A DNA stretch of 64,000 nt, taken from Diospyros lotus. Its lineage: Eukaryota > Streptophyta > Magnoliopsida > Ericales > Ebenaceae. The translations under genes were made by a program, and so were the position numbers. Below the pieces are notes generated by a model. It saw only the letters and a program-made list of their open reading frames with translations, did no database searches and was not told where the DNA came from. The stretch is taken from positions 23,508,616 through 23,572,615 of the forward strand of contig NC_068338.1 of the NCBI RefSeq assembly GCF_014633365.1, in the 5' to 3' direction. Positions 1 through 12,620 of the stretch are shown one piece after another (the first letter of the stretch is position 1; the number at the start of each line of letters is the position of its first letter).

Positions 1-22
1 ATTTTGATTTTGCTAATGACAG

Positions 23-3000
23 CGTGCAGGTTGTCTTGGTAGCACAGTGGCTATAATGAAGAAATCATCAAAATATCTCCCAGTAAGTTATTGTCCGACC
101 AGTAACACTTGACTGTATTTTTTAATAAAAATACAGGTTGCCTTTCAAGGTCGCTAATAGTCCCTGTGCAAAATCTAAGGCCTCATTTAGTTTCAGAAAA
201 TATTTTTTAGTTTTCTATTCCACTTTTATAACCAAAGATGTCCTAACATTTTATGTTTCAAAAAGTCATAGCATTCATTTTCATAAAATCTGGAAAACAT
301 CAAAAAGGATGTTTTCTATTTTGTAGTATAAAGTTGTAAAATTAGAACACTGAATTTAATATTTTCTAATGGGAGATTATATTCAATAGAAAATTGGAGT
401 TGGAAAACAAAAAATGTTTTCGACAACTGAACAGGCCCCTAAGTCTTTAGTTAAAGTTGCACGCATTTTATTCAAATCAACTTGGTTGGCAATATTACAG
501 TGCCCAGGATATTTCAGAGTGCCCCATAGAGTTATTCTATTTCTCTGGAAATTATGCCTTTGTTTCAGTTTTGGTTAGATGAAACTTGCCTAGCAAAAAA
601 AAAGAAAAACCCTGTTTCTCAGATATATCTATTTTGTTTATTCTATGGTTATGCTCTCATCTCACCTTCATGACATTTTAAAATCTGATATACAACATGT
701 TGTCTGCCCATTCAAGATTTTCATTTTGATAGTATTCTTGTCCAGCTTGAGTTAGTCTTGATATTCTTCGCTACATAGATGGAAGTGGAAACTTGTAATA
801 AAAGGGGAAAAAGACACATAATCTCAACTTTGTTGATTTGCTCACAAGTACTAGATTAATGACATTAAGAATGATTGGTTTGTGCATAGTACTCTTAGGT
901 GGAATTGGGTTTCTGCCGCTCTTTTTTTGGGGGGGTGTTGGGTTGGGATGTGGTTGGTTATAGATGTTGGCGTACCTTTTGGTGTCTTTCAGTCCCTTCC
1001 TGGAGTTACTTTTGGTTTTTTTTTTTCCAGGTTTGTAATGGTCTTCTTTAACTTAATCTAATAAAATTTAAACCTTCTTTCGGAAAAAAAAAAAAAAAAA
1101 AGGCTCTTAGATGGGACAGAAATTAGAGAACCGAAAAACTTCCTATTCTGAAGACATGATGTATGAAGTTCCCACAGAATGCCCTAATTTTGGGACTGAA
1201 ATATAAAAGGACAGGAAAAACTGTCAATTCTTAGTACTCAATGTCTGGTTCAACTGCAGCCAATACTTATACCAAAGGCTCAATCCTAGCAGAAATATTT
1301 ATTGCATAGGCTCAATCCTAGCAGCCTTCCTGAGTATAAAATTAAGGAAATTAAAGAGTTTCCAAACTGGAATAATTTAGATTGAGAATTGGACATTAAA
1401 AAATTAAAGGTCCAAAGAACAAAGCAGTATTGAAATAATCAAATCTGGAGTTGATTTGACAATGTTATTGATGTACAAATTCCCTAATTTGAAGGCCTGA
1501 ATTTGACTTTGACAATAGCAGCTGTGTCACATTGGCCAAATTCATATTTGCATTTTTTTTTTCCTCATGCAAATTTGATGCATCATTTAGAGTTGGTTGC
1601 CGGTAGTGCTATTTTTCAATTTTACACTCCATCCAGTTACTCCATGAAGCCAATCTTTATGCCTCTGACATCATCCCCTGTTTGCCTCTGATATGCTATA
1701 AATGTATTCAGTGTTTTTTAGTTCATTTTTCCAGTAGAGTTGTCTTATTACTACTGAAAGTGATGGATAGGTATGATATGCATGGTCTTACACCCTATAT
1801 CTTTCTTTTCTGTCAATTGTTTTCTTTATATCATTTTGTTTCTCCGTAATTATCAGTATTTATGACACTGTCCACTGCTGGCACTTTTAGGACTAGGCAG
1901 ATCAAGTAGATCAAATGGGTATTGGCTTCATAAATATTGTAAATTATGATATCTCACTTGTTAAGTTCCATATGTGGAATACCCGGTTTGATTTTTTAAA
2001 GGAGCATTACATTATCGTATTTAAACAGGCATTACTGGTTCAGACTAAATGATTGCCTTTGATCACTGTCAGTTTTGCAATTTTTTATAGGTTCTTGGAT
2101 TTTAGTACTTAATGGGTAATGCGATAAAACAATGGCCGCAGGTTTTAGGTTGGTCAATGTGGTTTTCTGATTATGTCTTTTTGGAAAGAAATTGGGCCAA
2201 AGACGAGGAGACATTGAAGGTAATCTTAACTGCATTTGTTAGCGTATGCATTTGGGTATATCTTCTATATTGTGCTTACACAGCTTGGATTGTGTCCTGC
2301 AGTCTGGTTTTCAACATCTAAAGAACTTCCCTCAGCCTTTATGGTTGGCTCTTTTTGTGGAAGGGACTCGCTTTACACAGGAAAAGCTTTTGGCAGCTCA
2401 AGAGTATGCTGTCTCAGCTGGGCTTCCTGTTCCGAGGCATGTTTTGGTTCCTCATACCAAGGTAAGTCTTTTTTCTTTTGTGTGTGTGTGTGTGTCTAAC
2501 ACATTAATTTTACTGGCTAGTTGATGCATAAGTGTTTTGTTTAAGAAGCAGACAGATTTAAGCTTAAATTACGTGCATAACTTCTTTTATAAGCACCACA
2601 AGTGACAGAACTGTATAATTTTTGAAGTTGGGACCTAGAATGGGACTTTTTAATGAATATCTGAATGGGCCTCAAATATTTTTTACGTGAAGGTTTATCT
2701 TATTGTCATCTAACAGTTTTCTGCTCTGTTCATCAGTAATATGAAGTTTCTAAACACCAAGAAATAGCATTACAGTGCTTTATCGAGATTGGTTTAGTTG
2801 ATTGCCATCTCCCCTTTGTATGATTTTCAGGGTTTCGTTTCAGCAGTGAATCATTTACGTTCTTTTGTTCCAGCAATTTATGATATTACAGTTGCTATCC
2901 CTAAAAATGAGCCTCAGCCTACAATGTTGAGAATATTCCGGGGGCGATCTTCTGTGGTAAGGCGCTCATAATCTTTAGGGCTAAATTTCACTGCTTATTA

Positions 3001-6000
3001 GCTGCACTTCTCATGTATGCTTCTGAAGTTAACATTAGACCATTCTTCTTGGTATCTCGATTAAAAGATTGTCAGGATAAATATTTAAGATTTTGGCAAC
3101 TTTAAAAATATATCCTTTTAACTGGCTGGTTATGGTATTATTGTCCTGGGATTTTTCTCTTGATGTTAATTGACGGTAAATGGGTTGGGCCCTTGCATCC
3201 AAGATGGGTGGACCCATTTAAATGATCATATCTCTTAAAAACAGACGTTGTTACTGGAATTGCTTTCGGAAAGCGCTCGCATTTACATCATTTAGGTGGA
3301 TGTAGACACTGTATATAGGACCTCTCATGGGAAAAGGCATATGCCTCAACTCACCTTGATTCTAGCTATTGTTGTGATGGATTTATGAACTATGCTAATA
3401 GACATTCTGGCCATCCTTTATGTGGATGTAGACACTAGAATTTTTCAAAATTTTAAACTACATACTTGTCTACTTTGCGTCCTGAAACCTTTTCAGACAA
3501 AATATACATATGAATTTGTTCACCTACCAAAATATTTATTTTGACCCCCAATTTAATTAGCATCAACAAAACTCATTAAAGTCTCTGATAAATTTTCTGT
3601 AACTTTTTCTGTACTCTAAAATGGTCTTTTCCATTTTTTTCCAGAATTCCAAATCTGTCAAATTGCCAATAACCCTAATTTTATGTTTTCGAGTCATATG
3701 GTCTAAATTTGCTACATCAAATAAAATAGACCAATTTACTATGTAACTTCTAACAAGAAAAATTTAAGACAAAAATCCTCAACATAGTGGATTCAATTTA
3801 AGTATCAACATATCTCAATACATCCAATCATGTAATCATTCAATTTATCCTAAATAATTAATAAAAGCCCATGTAATGTTAGTGTCTTCATGACACTTAT
3901 TCCAAAACATCATCTCATGTTCATATTCAATGAAAAGCTTCAAAATAACTAAACTCTTCAAATTGAAATTCAAAGTAAGTGCGGCTAGGAAAAAAAGACT
4001 GCTAAGAGCTCTCTCCACTTTGCCATCTAACATGGACGCATCTTTCAAATTCAGACATAGATATCAAACAATCTTCTTTCCTTTGGCAAATCTTCAACAT
4101 GAAAAACCCCAATATTCTCCATTCATGCAAACACAAATATTGAATCCAAGCATTATACACGTCCATGCCTTATGCAAAATCTATGCATTTTACATCACTT
4201 AGATAATCATGAAGCAAACATTGTCTCTAGCATATTTAGATCGAACTCAACTAGGCTTGTGAAGCAACTCTATTGGCTCCAAGAACATGAGTGTAATCGG
4301 CCAACCAAACCACCGCTAACTTGTAACCTACTATTCAGGGTATAGATCCACATTGGTTTGCCACTGGATGCAGATGGAATCACAAGAAACATTTTTGGAA
4401 GTTGCTTCGATGACCAACTTTTTTTTTTTCTGAAAGTAATGATGTAGCACATTTGGCCTCGCTTCTCACCTTTTTTCATTCACTTTCCAGCCACATTGTA
4501 AGAGAAAAGTTGCAGTCCTAAATGTCCTCTAACTTCTCAAATTCAAGACTTCCTCAAACATTCCTTGTAGAGCTCAAAATATATGCTCAAAGATGGTTAC
4601 CCAAATTATGATTTCTTTTGAATTTTAAGATAGATTCTTTCCTTTTCTCTCAACAAAATCAACCCTATTTGTTCATAAAATATCTTATGTCATCAGAAGG
4701 CATACTGCTCTAATTTTATGAAATCCAAGGATGTGTTTTTTTTTTTCCCCCTTAATTATCCTTTTTTATCAAATAAGGGTTTTTGAAGGTTCTCCCATAT
4801 CTCTGAGGTACTCTTGGCATATATCAGCTCTAGAATCACTTTTATGCCCTCAAATATTTTCATGGAATTTTCAAGAATTTTTCTAAGATTGTAGACCTTA
4901 TTTTTCATATTTTTGGCATTTCCCCTAATTTTTGTATGTCCAAAAATTAAAAAATTATTCATAGAAAAATTAGAATCTCCATATTTAAGTAATTTCCATT
5001 TTCCACCTAAAATCCCTTTATGGAAGTTTTCCACCATTTTCAGGATTTTTCTACAAGTTTTTAATATTTATTGTGGATTTTTCAGGCTATTTCTCAATTG
5101 TCCCCAAAATTCATATTTTAGCTCAAATTGTCCAAATTTTCTATCTAAACCTTATTTTTGATTAATTAGACCTCAAAATAATTTTTTACTACTTTTTCCG
5201 GTTACTAAAAATTTGAGTTAAATTACCAAAATGCCCCTCATTTTCCTGTTCAAGTCCTTAGGTTTTATTTTTAATTTTTTTGTAACTTAAGGTTAATTTG
5301 CCATACTTTTGACCTACTCTCTTTATCTTTTGATACGTGAATCAAACTATCCAAGTTATCAAAACGGTATTGTCATTACAAATTTGAATATTACATTGTC
5401 ATAGAACTTGTTTTGTTTGACTGAACAAACAAGGCCGGGCTCAATTTCATATTTTTTTATTTTTTGCAAAAAAATTATTGTATTTTATTTTCCAAAAAAA
5501 AAAAACTCATTGTATTTACCGATTTTAGTCAGATTTAATTTTAAAATTTCTATTCAAAACCTGTTGTGCTCTAAGGCATGTCTAATCTAGGGCCTACAGT
5601 CTCCTAGGTGCGTCCAGAACCAAAAATAATAATGAAAAAAAATATAAAATGACCCATCTAGCTTATTCAATTGTGTCTTGGAGTATCCACGCATGCATGC
5701 CAACACTTGTCTAAAGCTAGTATGGGATCCAAAATGAAGTATCCTTGCATTTTTTATTGGACTCCAAGAACTTAAAAATAATCCTGTTAAACTATAAGCA
5801 GTATAATTATGAACTAACATATATATGACTATTTAGATTTAAATTTTAATCTTTTCTTATCTGCTTTTCTATAATGGTTGCAAATTGTTTTGTCCAAAAT
5901 AAACTTTCAGTCCTGTTCATACCATAGTGGTTCAATAGCTACTTATCGTATAGGAAAGATATTTATTGATACCATATATATTTTTGCTATATAAGATTGT

Positions 6001-7286
6001 TGATAGCATGCTTACTTAGAAGGCTTATTTAACTGCTAAAATTATGAAATAAATATCTTCTCTATCAAGAAGTATATTTGCAGGCATTTGGTCCTTAATT
6101 TATAGATGACTCTTCTTTTGTTGGTCTTTTTTTTTTTGGTTCTTTTTTCAATAGTTATAGCCGACTCTTTCATGGACCAGATGGGCATAGTTGCCTAGAT
6201 CTATTGAGGCATTCAGTTTACAATGTTCTTGTTTAATATAAACGCTAATGAGTTCATTCTTGCAGATACAAGTGCATGTCAAGCGGCATCTTATGGAGGA
6301 ACTGCCGGAAACAAGTAGTGACATTGCAGACTGGTGTAGAAATATGTTTGTGGCCAAGGTAGGATAAACATATCAATTTCATTGCAAGGGCAGAGATATG
6401 AACAGCCCTTGCTCTGCTGGGTTGTTTTCCATTTTCAAACTATAGAATTGAATGCCAAATTGGATACAGATTAATAGGTAGAATGAGAAGCTTCATGTCC
6501 TTTCTTGTCCTATCTCTTGACTCTTAGCTTGCATCTTGGAAGCGACCTGGCTAATTATTCTAGAATTATGATGCCCTCATGTTTGGGAGCAGAAGAATGA
6601 CAATATTTAAAACAAATTGCCCATCTTATATATTTGAGTGAATAAATTCTGGGATTGTGAGTTTTTGCTTGAGGTTATGTATTTTGTTACATTATCTACA
6701 TACAAATTAACAGCTCTCATCACCTGCATTAATAATAATCTTTTCTTCCTCTCTCTCTTATTTTGATTTGGTTCCATTAATACACGTGCAACCTGAGAGA
6801 CATTTCAGTTTTTTTTTTTCCCTGTAAATGAGAGATATTTCAGTTGATTAGTAATGAATGCGCATTTCATACTACTATTTCTCCATTCTCAGGATGCTTT
6901 ATTGGAGCAACACCTCATCAAGGGTACATTTGCTGACAAAGAATGTCAAGAGATTGGTCGACCCAAAAAGTCTTTGTTCGTAAGATGTCCTCCTTGTGCT
7001 TTACATAAAAGTTACAAGCACATTTTCTCTCAGTCATGATGTATTTCTTTTTCGGTGTGAACAGGTTGTTATCTCTTGGTTATGTCTCCTTCTATATGGA
7101 AGCTACAATTTTTTTGAATGGCTTTCGGTCCTGCCTTCATGGGAAGTCCTTACACTTTGTATAACTTTTCTCACAATTGCCATGATCATCATGCACATTC
7201 TGATCGTGTTTTCCCAGTCCGAACATTCTACCCCTCCTAAGGTACCTTCAAGAGATCCATTGAAGGAGAATCTACTTCAGAACTGA
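23..7286 (+). CDS. LPAT2: Lysophosphatidic acid acyltransferase, LPAT2-like (3' part; 5' exons off window)
   Basis: Acyl-CoA:1-acyl-glycerol-3-phosphate acyltransferase. It makes phosphatidic acid in the ER membrane during glycerolipid synthesis. Seven exons are visible: 23-82, 2142-2219, 2303-2461, 2831-2956, 6266-6358, 6893-6979 and 7065-7286. Each is a whole number of codons (20, 26, 53, 42, 31, 29, and 73 plus stop; 274 aa in all), and all visible junctions are GT-AG. The protein carries the acyltransferase block FVEGTR (exon 2303-2461) and the FVPAIYD block (exon 2831-2956). The last exon encodes two hydrophobic segments, [17 protein letters not shown] and [19 protein letters not shown], followed by a polar tail ending in TGA at 7284-7286. 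Known plant LPAT2 proteins are about 390 aa, so roughly 115 N-terminal residues, including the NHX4D catalytic motif, lie left of the window. Exon order and spacing fit an intact gene. The family call is firm; choosing LPAT2 over its close paralogue LPAT3 is an inference from overall resemblance. Confidence 0.93.
83..2141 (+). other. LPAT intron (first one visible)
   Basis: The intron starts with gtaagt at 83 and ends ccgcag at 2141. It is AT-rich, and no reading frame in it resembles a known protein. It contains a short LINE-like insertion (903-1103). The rest holds nothing I can identify. Confidence 0.75.
903..1103 (+). mobile_element. 5'-truncated non-LTR (LINE-like) insertion with poly(A) tail
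   Basis: The segment ends with an AATAAA signal near 1060 and a run of about 18 A (1084-1101). It is flanked by imperfect 11-bp direct repeats: ctcttaggtgg at 892-902 and ctcttagatgg at 1104-1114. The sequence just before the tail (ttctttcgg then A) resembles 3' ends of plant L1 LINEs. With only about 200 bp and no coding sequence, it is a 5'-truncated insertion or a small processed-RNA insertion. Confidence 0.5.
2479..2495 (+). repeat. (TG)n microsatellite
   Basis: A run of about eight TG units lies 17 bp after the splice donor of the LPAT exon ending at 2461. Confidence 0.85.
2957..6265 (+). other. Long LPAT intron (3.3 kb)
   Basis: The intron lies between the exons ending at 2956 and starting at 6266. 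It is much longer than the other visible introns apart from the first. The middle (about 3240-5450) is very AT-rich and has two copies of ggatgtagacact (3299-3311 and 3423-3435). That, and the many short stop-riddled frames, suggests an old non-coding insertion such as an LTR, but I found no paired ends or target duplication. No gene is supported here. Confidence 0.5.
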
Positions 7287-8908
7287 GCAAATGGTAAAAC
7301 AACATCACTTATTTCCAGCTCATGTATGCTGGGTAGCTCCTTTCAGCATCTGTATCAATCATCAACACAACCAGTTCCCATTAACATTGTAATCTAAGCG
7401 TACTCATACAAAAGCACCAGGCTGCTTACTCTCTCTATAGCCTTTTATCCTTTGATTCACATTCCCACACGAGTTTTAGCTGTTGTAATCCGTGATTGGG
7501 CGTTGTATTGTTGTTGTGCTTGTGTGCTAAGGCTTATTCAAGTGTGCATACATCATATGTATTTTCCATGCAAAGTTTTGATTCTTTTGAATCTCTATGG
7601 TATATGAACTGCTGAAGTAGGACAAAAGTGTTGGAGCTGGAGATTTTAGAGAAGAACTGCTGGCAATTTTTTCACCGAAATTGAAGGCTGTGACTAAAAT
7701 TACAAAATTGCCCTTGCTTGGGTTTTCACAATTTGCTGGAGCAAGGGTAATATTGTCTTTATATTTGTATGTGATTTCGGTGAAGATATCATTATTTAAA
7801 AAAAAAGAAAGAAAGACTTTTTGGTTAATATTGTGAAAGTTACACGCAAATCAAGTAATGTGTCTAATTAGTGATTTATCGCTGTAAGAGTGTTTCTCTT
7901 CATTAAAGAGTTAATGATGTTGATTGCGGTTAAGTGTTAACCAAATAGATCAAGATGTATGGGAGATGGCTAAGAGTTAGTGGGGTATACCGTTAAGTGT
8001 TAACGGGGGCCTTTGGTTCTATTAAGTGTTAGTAAGAAGGCTATTAAGTATTAATAACGGGGGCAAAGTGCAATATTTCATAGTGACTGCTGACATAATT
8101 GGTCAATTGAAGCTTAAGGCTGTCGACAGATTGGATTGGTTGATCGCTTGTATTGGGCAGTCGACAATTAGTGTTGGGCAAAACCTCCTATGTAATGCAC
8201 TATATATAGAGATTGAGAGATTGGAGATAGTACGGGGATAACACTTGCGATTTCCATAAGCTTGAAAATGAAACTTGTTGGTAGAGGCTATCTTCTGGTT
8301 GATTGCTTTTCTTTTTCTTGAATCTTGTTGTTTCTCCATTGTTGCATGCCTTTGGTTTGTTCTTGCTCCAAACCTTGGTAAGCTTGCATCTCTCTTTGAT
8401 CTTGTTGTTGTTGGACAACAAGCTTGCAACTCGTGGAACCCGATTATCTTTGCATCACCTTTTCTGAGAGGGTTCTAGCATGACTCCAGGGAAGGGTTCA
8501 GTTGCAGCTCGGGCGTGGATAGACTAGGATAGACTAGGACCTCGGCTTGCAAGTACGTGAGAGTAGCTTGGAGCTCACATTGTGGACAACCGGCTATAAA
8601 AAGATCATCCTTGGAGGTATCTCTTCAACCCTTTATGGTTGGTTTTTCGTTTTTACATATGGATGATTTATATCGAGTCTTGCAATGTCCGTTTTTGCTT
8701 CTGCTATTTGTTTTGATTTTTGAAAAAGTTTTAAAAATTGATAACCCTTGTATTGATCCACCAAATGTTGGTATTTTTAGGCCGTACCCTTTCACTCGCC
8801 CTGTCAACTCAATCATCTGTAAAGAATTCAAGAGCTTGGCAAATAATGTGATGCCCACAACTTATACCCATGCTTACTTTCCAACATGGTCAAACTCATA
8901 AGCATGAT
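7287..8908 (+). other. LPAT 3' flank and intergenic region
   Basis: The first few hundred bases after the LPAT stop should hold its 3' UTR; I cannot place the poly(A) site. From about 7910 the sequence has repeated ttaagtgttaa motifs, a TATA-like string (actatatatagag near 8200) and a CT-rich stretch. This looks like part of an old LTR, but no partner LTR, primer site or target repeat is visible. The frames here do not resemble known proteins. Confidence 0.4.
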
Positions 8909-9733
8909 CAATGTTTTAAAAATTGGACCGGATAGCGAATCGGTCTATTAATTGGGTCACGGATCAATTGGTCCGACCGATTGAACCGGAGTGATCTAAC
9001 CAGATGATATCATATATATATATATATATAGCACTGTTAGACATGCAATCTATATATATATACACTACTGTTAGACACACACACACGCAACACCACTGTA
9101 ACACGCAATATATATATATACACTACTGTTGGACACACACACAACACCACTGTTAGGCAATATATATATATATATATATAGATATGGACACACACACATA
9201 CAACGCCACTGTTAAGGCAACCCTTTATTTCTCCACATAGTATTTACAGGGAAGGCATCTCTTCCAGCTCACTCTTGGCCAATTCTCTCACCATCAAATC
9301 CTCTCTCCCTCTTTCATCTTCGTTCAATCCTTGAACCTCCTCGCACGCGATCTCGTCGTGCCAAGGCACGCGTAGCATTGCACGCAGAACAATCTATGGC
9401 AAATCGGACACTCTGATTGCTTTATCACTGCCTCCTCATCATTCACCAACACCGCGGAAGAGTAACTGAACAGCAGTAGAACTTCTTGGCCGTTGGAATC
9501 TCATATTCACACAGCAACTCGTCCCAGCGTGCTGCACTCTTAGGCTTCTTTATATCCAGCAATAAAAATTGGGGCCAACCCAGTTTTCGATTCTGACCCG
9601 GTTCATCGGATTATCTCGGTTTTGACTGGTTTAAATGAAAATCAACAATATATATATAACTGGACCAGATGACAGATCGGTTCCTGGTTTAATTGGTCGA
9701 ACCAGCCGGTCCGGTCCGATTTTTAAAACATTG
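8909..9733 (+). mobile_element. hAT-type miniature element, 825 bp
   Basis: The ends form a terminal inverted repeat. The left end is CAATGTTTTAAAAATTGGAC; the reverse complement of the right end is CAATGTTTTAAAAATCGGAC. The element is bounded by 8-bp repeats differing at one base (agcatgat at 8901-8908, ggcatgat at 9734-9741), as expected for hAT-superfamily insertion. It has no transposase frame, so it is non-autonomous. The interior carries a microsatellite-rich block at 9012-9205. The orientation is arbitrary. Confidence 0.8.
9012..9205 (+). repeat. Compound TA/CA microsatellite with a repeated ~55-bp unit
   Basis: (TA)n and (CA)n runs alternate with the phrase cactgttag. Three to four imperfect units of about 50-60 bp can be read. 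The block lies inside the hAT-type element at 8909-9733. Confidence 0.75.
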
Positions 9734-9741
9734 GGCATGAT

Positions 9742-10163
9742 CTACCACCAAATTCACATCCTCTAGCATCTGCTTATTGTCATCGTACAAGACTTTTAAC
9801 ATTGCATCCACATCCTTGTCCTCTTCATTAGTGTCATCGTTAAGGATACTGTCTCGGATTAAAGATAACTTGCACAATAAAGAATTTTCTTCTCAAAGTA
9901 CTATTTCGTCCACACTATATTATGCATGTTAACCTCCATTAGACTTGACTCCCATGCAACCCGACACGCACAATACACTCGCTATGAGTCTCGCATGACA
10001 TAGGCCGCCCTCTCCCCAAATATTCAAGGTAGATGATCAATTGTCATATGAGTTTGTGGGTTCAATGTTTAGGGTACAAAATGACACATTAGTTGCAATA
10101 TACATTGCTGGGTAACTCTCTATTTGGATAATCCTTGACCTTTTTCATAAGTTGCCTTGCTCA
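9742..10163. other. Intergenic, nothing recognised
   Basis: This is non-coding sequence between two hAT-type elements. I see no credible gene, repeat or regulatory site. Confidence 0.6.
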
Positions 10164-10171
10164 GCTCGATT

Positions 10172-10353
10172 TAGGGGTGGATCCATGCATGAGCTTACAA
10201 TTAAAAATTATTTTTAAATATAAAAAATAATAAATTTTACTAATAATTCAGTGAAAAAAATTCCAGCCCACTCCAAAATTTGTGATATGTTATTTTATAC
10301 CTGAAAAAAAATTTTTTAGCCTCCCTCTACTTAGATTTCTGGATCCGCCCCTG
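10172..10353 (+). mobile_element. hAT-type MITE, 182 bp
   Basis: The ends are inverted: the left reads TAGGGGTGGATCCA and the reverse complement of the right reads CAGGGGCGGATCCA. It is flanked by a perfect 8-bp duplication, gctcgatt, at 10164-10171 and 10354-10361. The interior is AT-rich and non-coding. Ends of the CAGGGGCGGA type are typical of plant hAT MITEs. Confidence 0.88.
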
Positions 10354-10361
10354 GCTCGATT

Positions 10362-11275
10362 GCAACCCTACTGGAGTCCAAGCGCTTGGGAGAATCATTT
10401 TTGGAGATGGTATACTCAGAAACTTCTACCTTCACGCTTCCCAATTAGCATGCATACGAGCCGGGCGCCCAAGGACCTAAGGAATATCTCAATGCGACCT
10501 TGGTGGATGACCTAAGCAACCTTTTAGGGTCGTGGAGTCTGTACGTGCCGAAACTTACCTAATCTTCTAGAGTGATCAAGGCACTTCGGGAGTTCAATTT
10601 CGAACCGCATAGAAAGGGCAAGGCTCCTTGAACTATTCCCTTAAGTCCACTTCCAGACCATCTGACACGTCTTGTGATGGACGATCAACACCTTTTTTGA
10701 ATAATGAATGAATGTGTTTTTTTATGGTAATTTTTCTTTCACTTGCTTTTATCGCGAATGTTTCAATGATGCATGTTAGATAATACTTGCTACCTAGTAT
10801 ACATGGCCCACCTGTCTATGGGGAGGGGGGTGTTACCATGCCATCACTTTATCCAATCCTACCATGATAGAGTTAGGGTAAAGTAGGTATTCAAACATAA
10901 ATACCTTGATGTAACCAAGGACCACTCGAACAGCCGACGTGAGCCCTTTTTGGTAGGGTATGCACTACGCACTCTTGGCTCGTTTCCCATAGCAGTTACC
11001 TTGGGTCTATTAACCACAAAGAATCTAGGTTGGCCAATAAACCCTTGAGTTGGAACATATGGCCTAGGTATGCCCAGAGGCATGGCATTAGATCGTTACA
11101 AGAAACCTAGGTTAGCTTTCAAGCTTAGTATCGAGTTATAACAAGGGATTTTGGTTTGTCTTGGGACATAGCATTGGGCTACTTTGGGTGGTCAAAGTCG
11201 GTCAAAAGGCTTAAAACTAGATTTTGGGGGGTGAAGTAGAGACATGTTTAGGATTTCAAATTTGGGTTTTCCTTG
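10362..11275. other. Intergenic, degenerate repeat-like sequence
   Basis: There is no supported gene. Phrases such as 'ggttagctttcaagctt' near 11110 recur downstream, so the diverged tandem repeat described next may begin here. Confidence 0.45.
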
Positions 11276-11760
11276 AGAATTTGGGTTTGTCGTGATAGCT
11301 TTGCACCAGATTGCGATTGAGTGTCCGGGTTTGATAAGAGACTTAGTGTTGGATCTACACGTAAAGTTGGGGTTAGCCTAAGGGGTTTGTACTGAACTTC
11401 AACAAAGGATCTAGGTCTCAGGGTATGGCGTTGGATCACAATATATAGGGAATTCGGGTTAGCTTACAAGCTTGGTGTCAGGTTGTCGCAAAATGTCACC
11501 ATTTCTCGCTTCCTTTCCTCGAGTTTGTTCACATCAAAGAATTTGGGTTTGCTTAAGGGCTTTACATCGGATTACGACCGGGTGTTCGAGTTTGTCAGGA
11601 GACTTGGTGCCAAATCTATGAAAGGAGTCGGGGTTAGCCCGAGGGCTTGGCATCGAACTTCAACAAGGGCTCTGGGTTATTCTCGTGACATAGCATCAAA
11701 GACAAGAAGGAAATTGTGTTAGCCCGTAGGCTTGGCACTAGATTGCTGTAGGTGACCCTT
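11276..11760 (+). repeat. Diverged tandem repeat, period about 262 bp
   Basis: Two adjacent units can be aligned by eye. Phrases in the first, tttgggtttgtc (11280), ggggttagcc (11371) and gaacttcaaca (11396), recur in order in the second at about 11542, 11631 and 11656. The units are clearly diverged. No continuous reading frame spans them, so this is a repeat rather than a gene. Confidence 0.6.
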
Positions 11761-12234
11761 CCCTCGGGGTGGGATTAGCGATATGGCCGACTTGTGAATT
11801 GTCAGGCTAACTTATGATGTTGCCCTTGAAAAATCGCATTTGGCTCGTGGGACCTACACAAAAGTCAACCCACAAGCACAAGATATTTTACGTGGTTTGG
11901 CTTATAGTTTGCCAACATCCACGAGAATACATGGAGTGTATATTTTATTCACAAGGGGAGTAACATTACATCAAAAATTAGAAATTACAACTCAAGAGGA
12001 AGTAAAAAAATATTTCTTCAAATATATTGTATTTTATGTTTTGCCCACACGTGTTAGGTCCCAAATGCATTTTTTGGAATATTTGTTCATGCTAAGATAT
12101 GGTATCTTTTGTTTTCTTTATTATTTATTCAGATTTTGATCCATTTATTCTAGCTTGGATTAATCATATTTTTCTTATATAAAAAATTCATCCACTGTCT
12201 TCAAATTTGCTTTCATAGTTTCACCCCTAGTGTA
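11761..12234. other. Intergenic, possible transposon remnant
   Basis: The segment around 11890-11940 (acgtggtttggc ... gccaacatccacg) resembles a motif common in plant retrotransposon flanks. No element boundaries are visible. Confidence 0.35.
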
Positions 12235-12620
12235 ATTGGTTATAATTGAACCGAACCGATCAAAAATCACTAATTAAACCGAGATATATAATTGAGTTGA
12301 ATTGATCGAATCATCTGAACTAATCAAAACTAAATTAACTGAATTTTGAGCCATTATAACCGAACCGAAATTCTTATCAAAAAAATCAAACCTAATAAAA
12401 GAGGGTTGGATTGTCGGTTTGGTTCGATTTTTCATTTAACAAAACCAAAAAATCTGAACCAAATAACCGAAATTCTTGAGAGAAATAATCGAATCGAACC
12501 GAATCTAATAACCGAACCAAACTAAATAATCAAAAATCTTGAGAGAAATAATCGAATCGAATCACTAACGGTTCAGTTCAGTTCGGTTAATTCGACTTAC
12601 CCGAACTCTTGCTCACCTTT
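12235..12620. repeat. AACCGAA/TTCGGTT-rich low-complexity element
   Basis: The left half is full of aaccgaaccg-like strings and the right end carries gttcagttcagttcggttaa, so the segment is partly self-complementary. Such CGGTT-rich palindromic elements are common in plant genomes. No target duplication was found. Confidence 0.5.

Noticed and set aside
2032..2321. Open frames around the LPAT exons as independent small genes
   Set aside because: They are shadows of or read-throughs from LPAT exons 2142-2219 and 2303-2461; the exon-joined frame explains the coding signal.
8103..8901. Open frames of 71-114 aa on both strands
   Set aside because: No family resemblance and they overlap each other; the region looks like degenerate repeat DNA.
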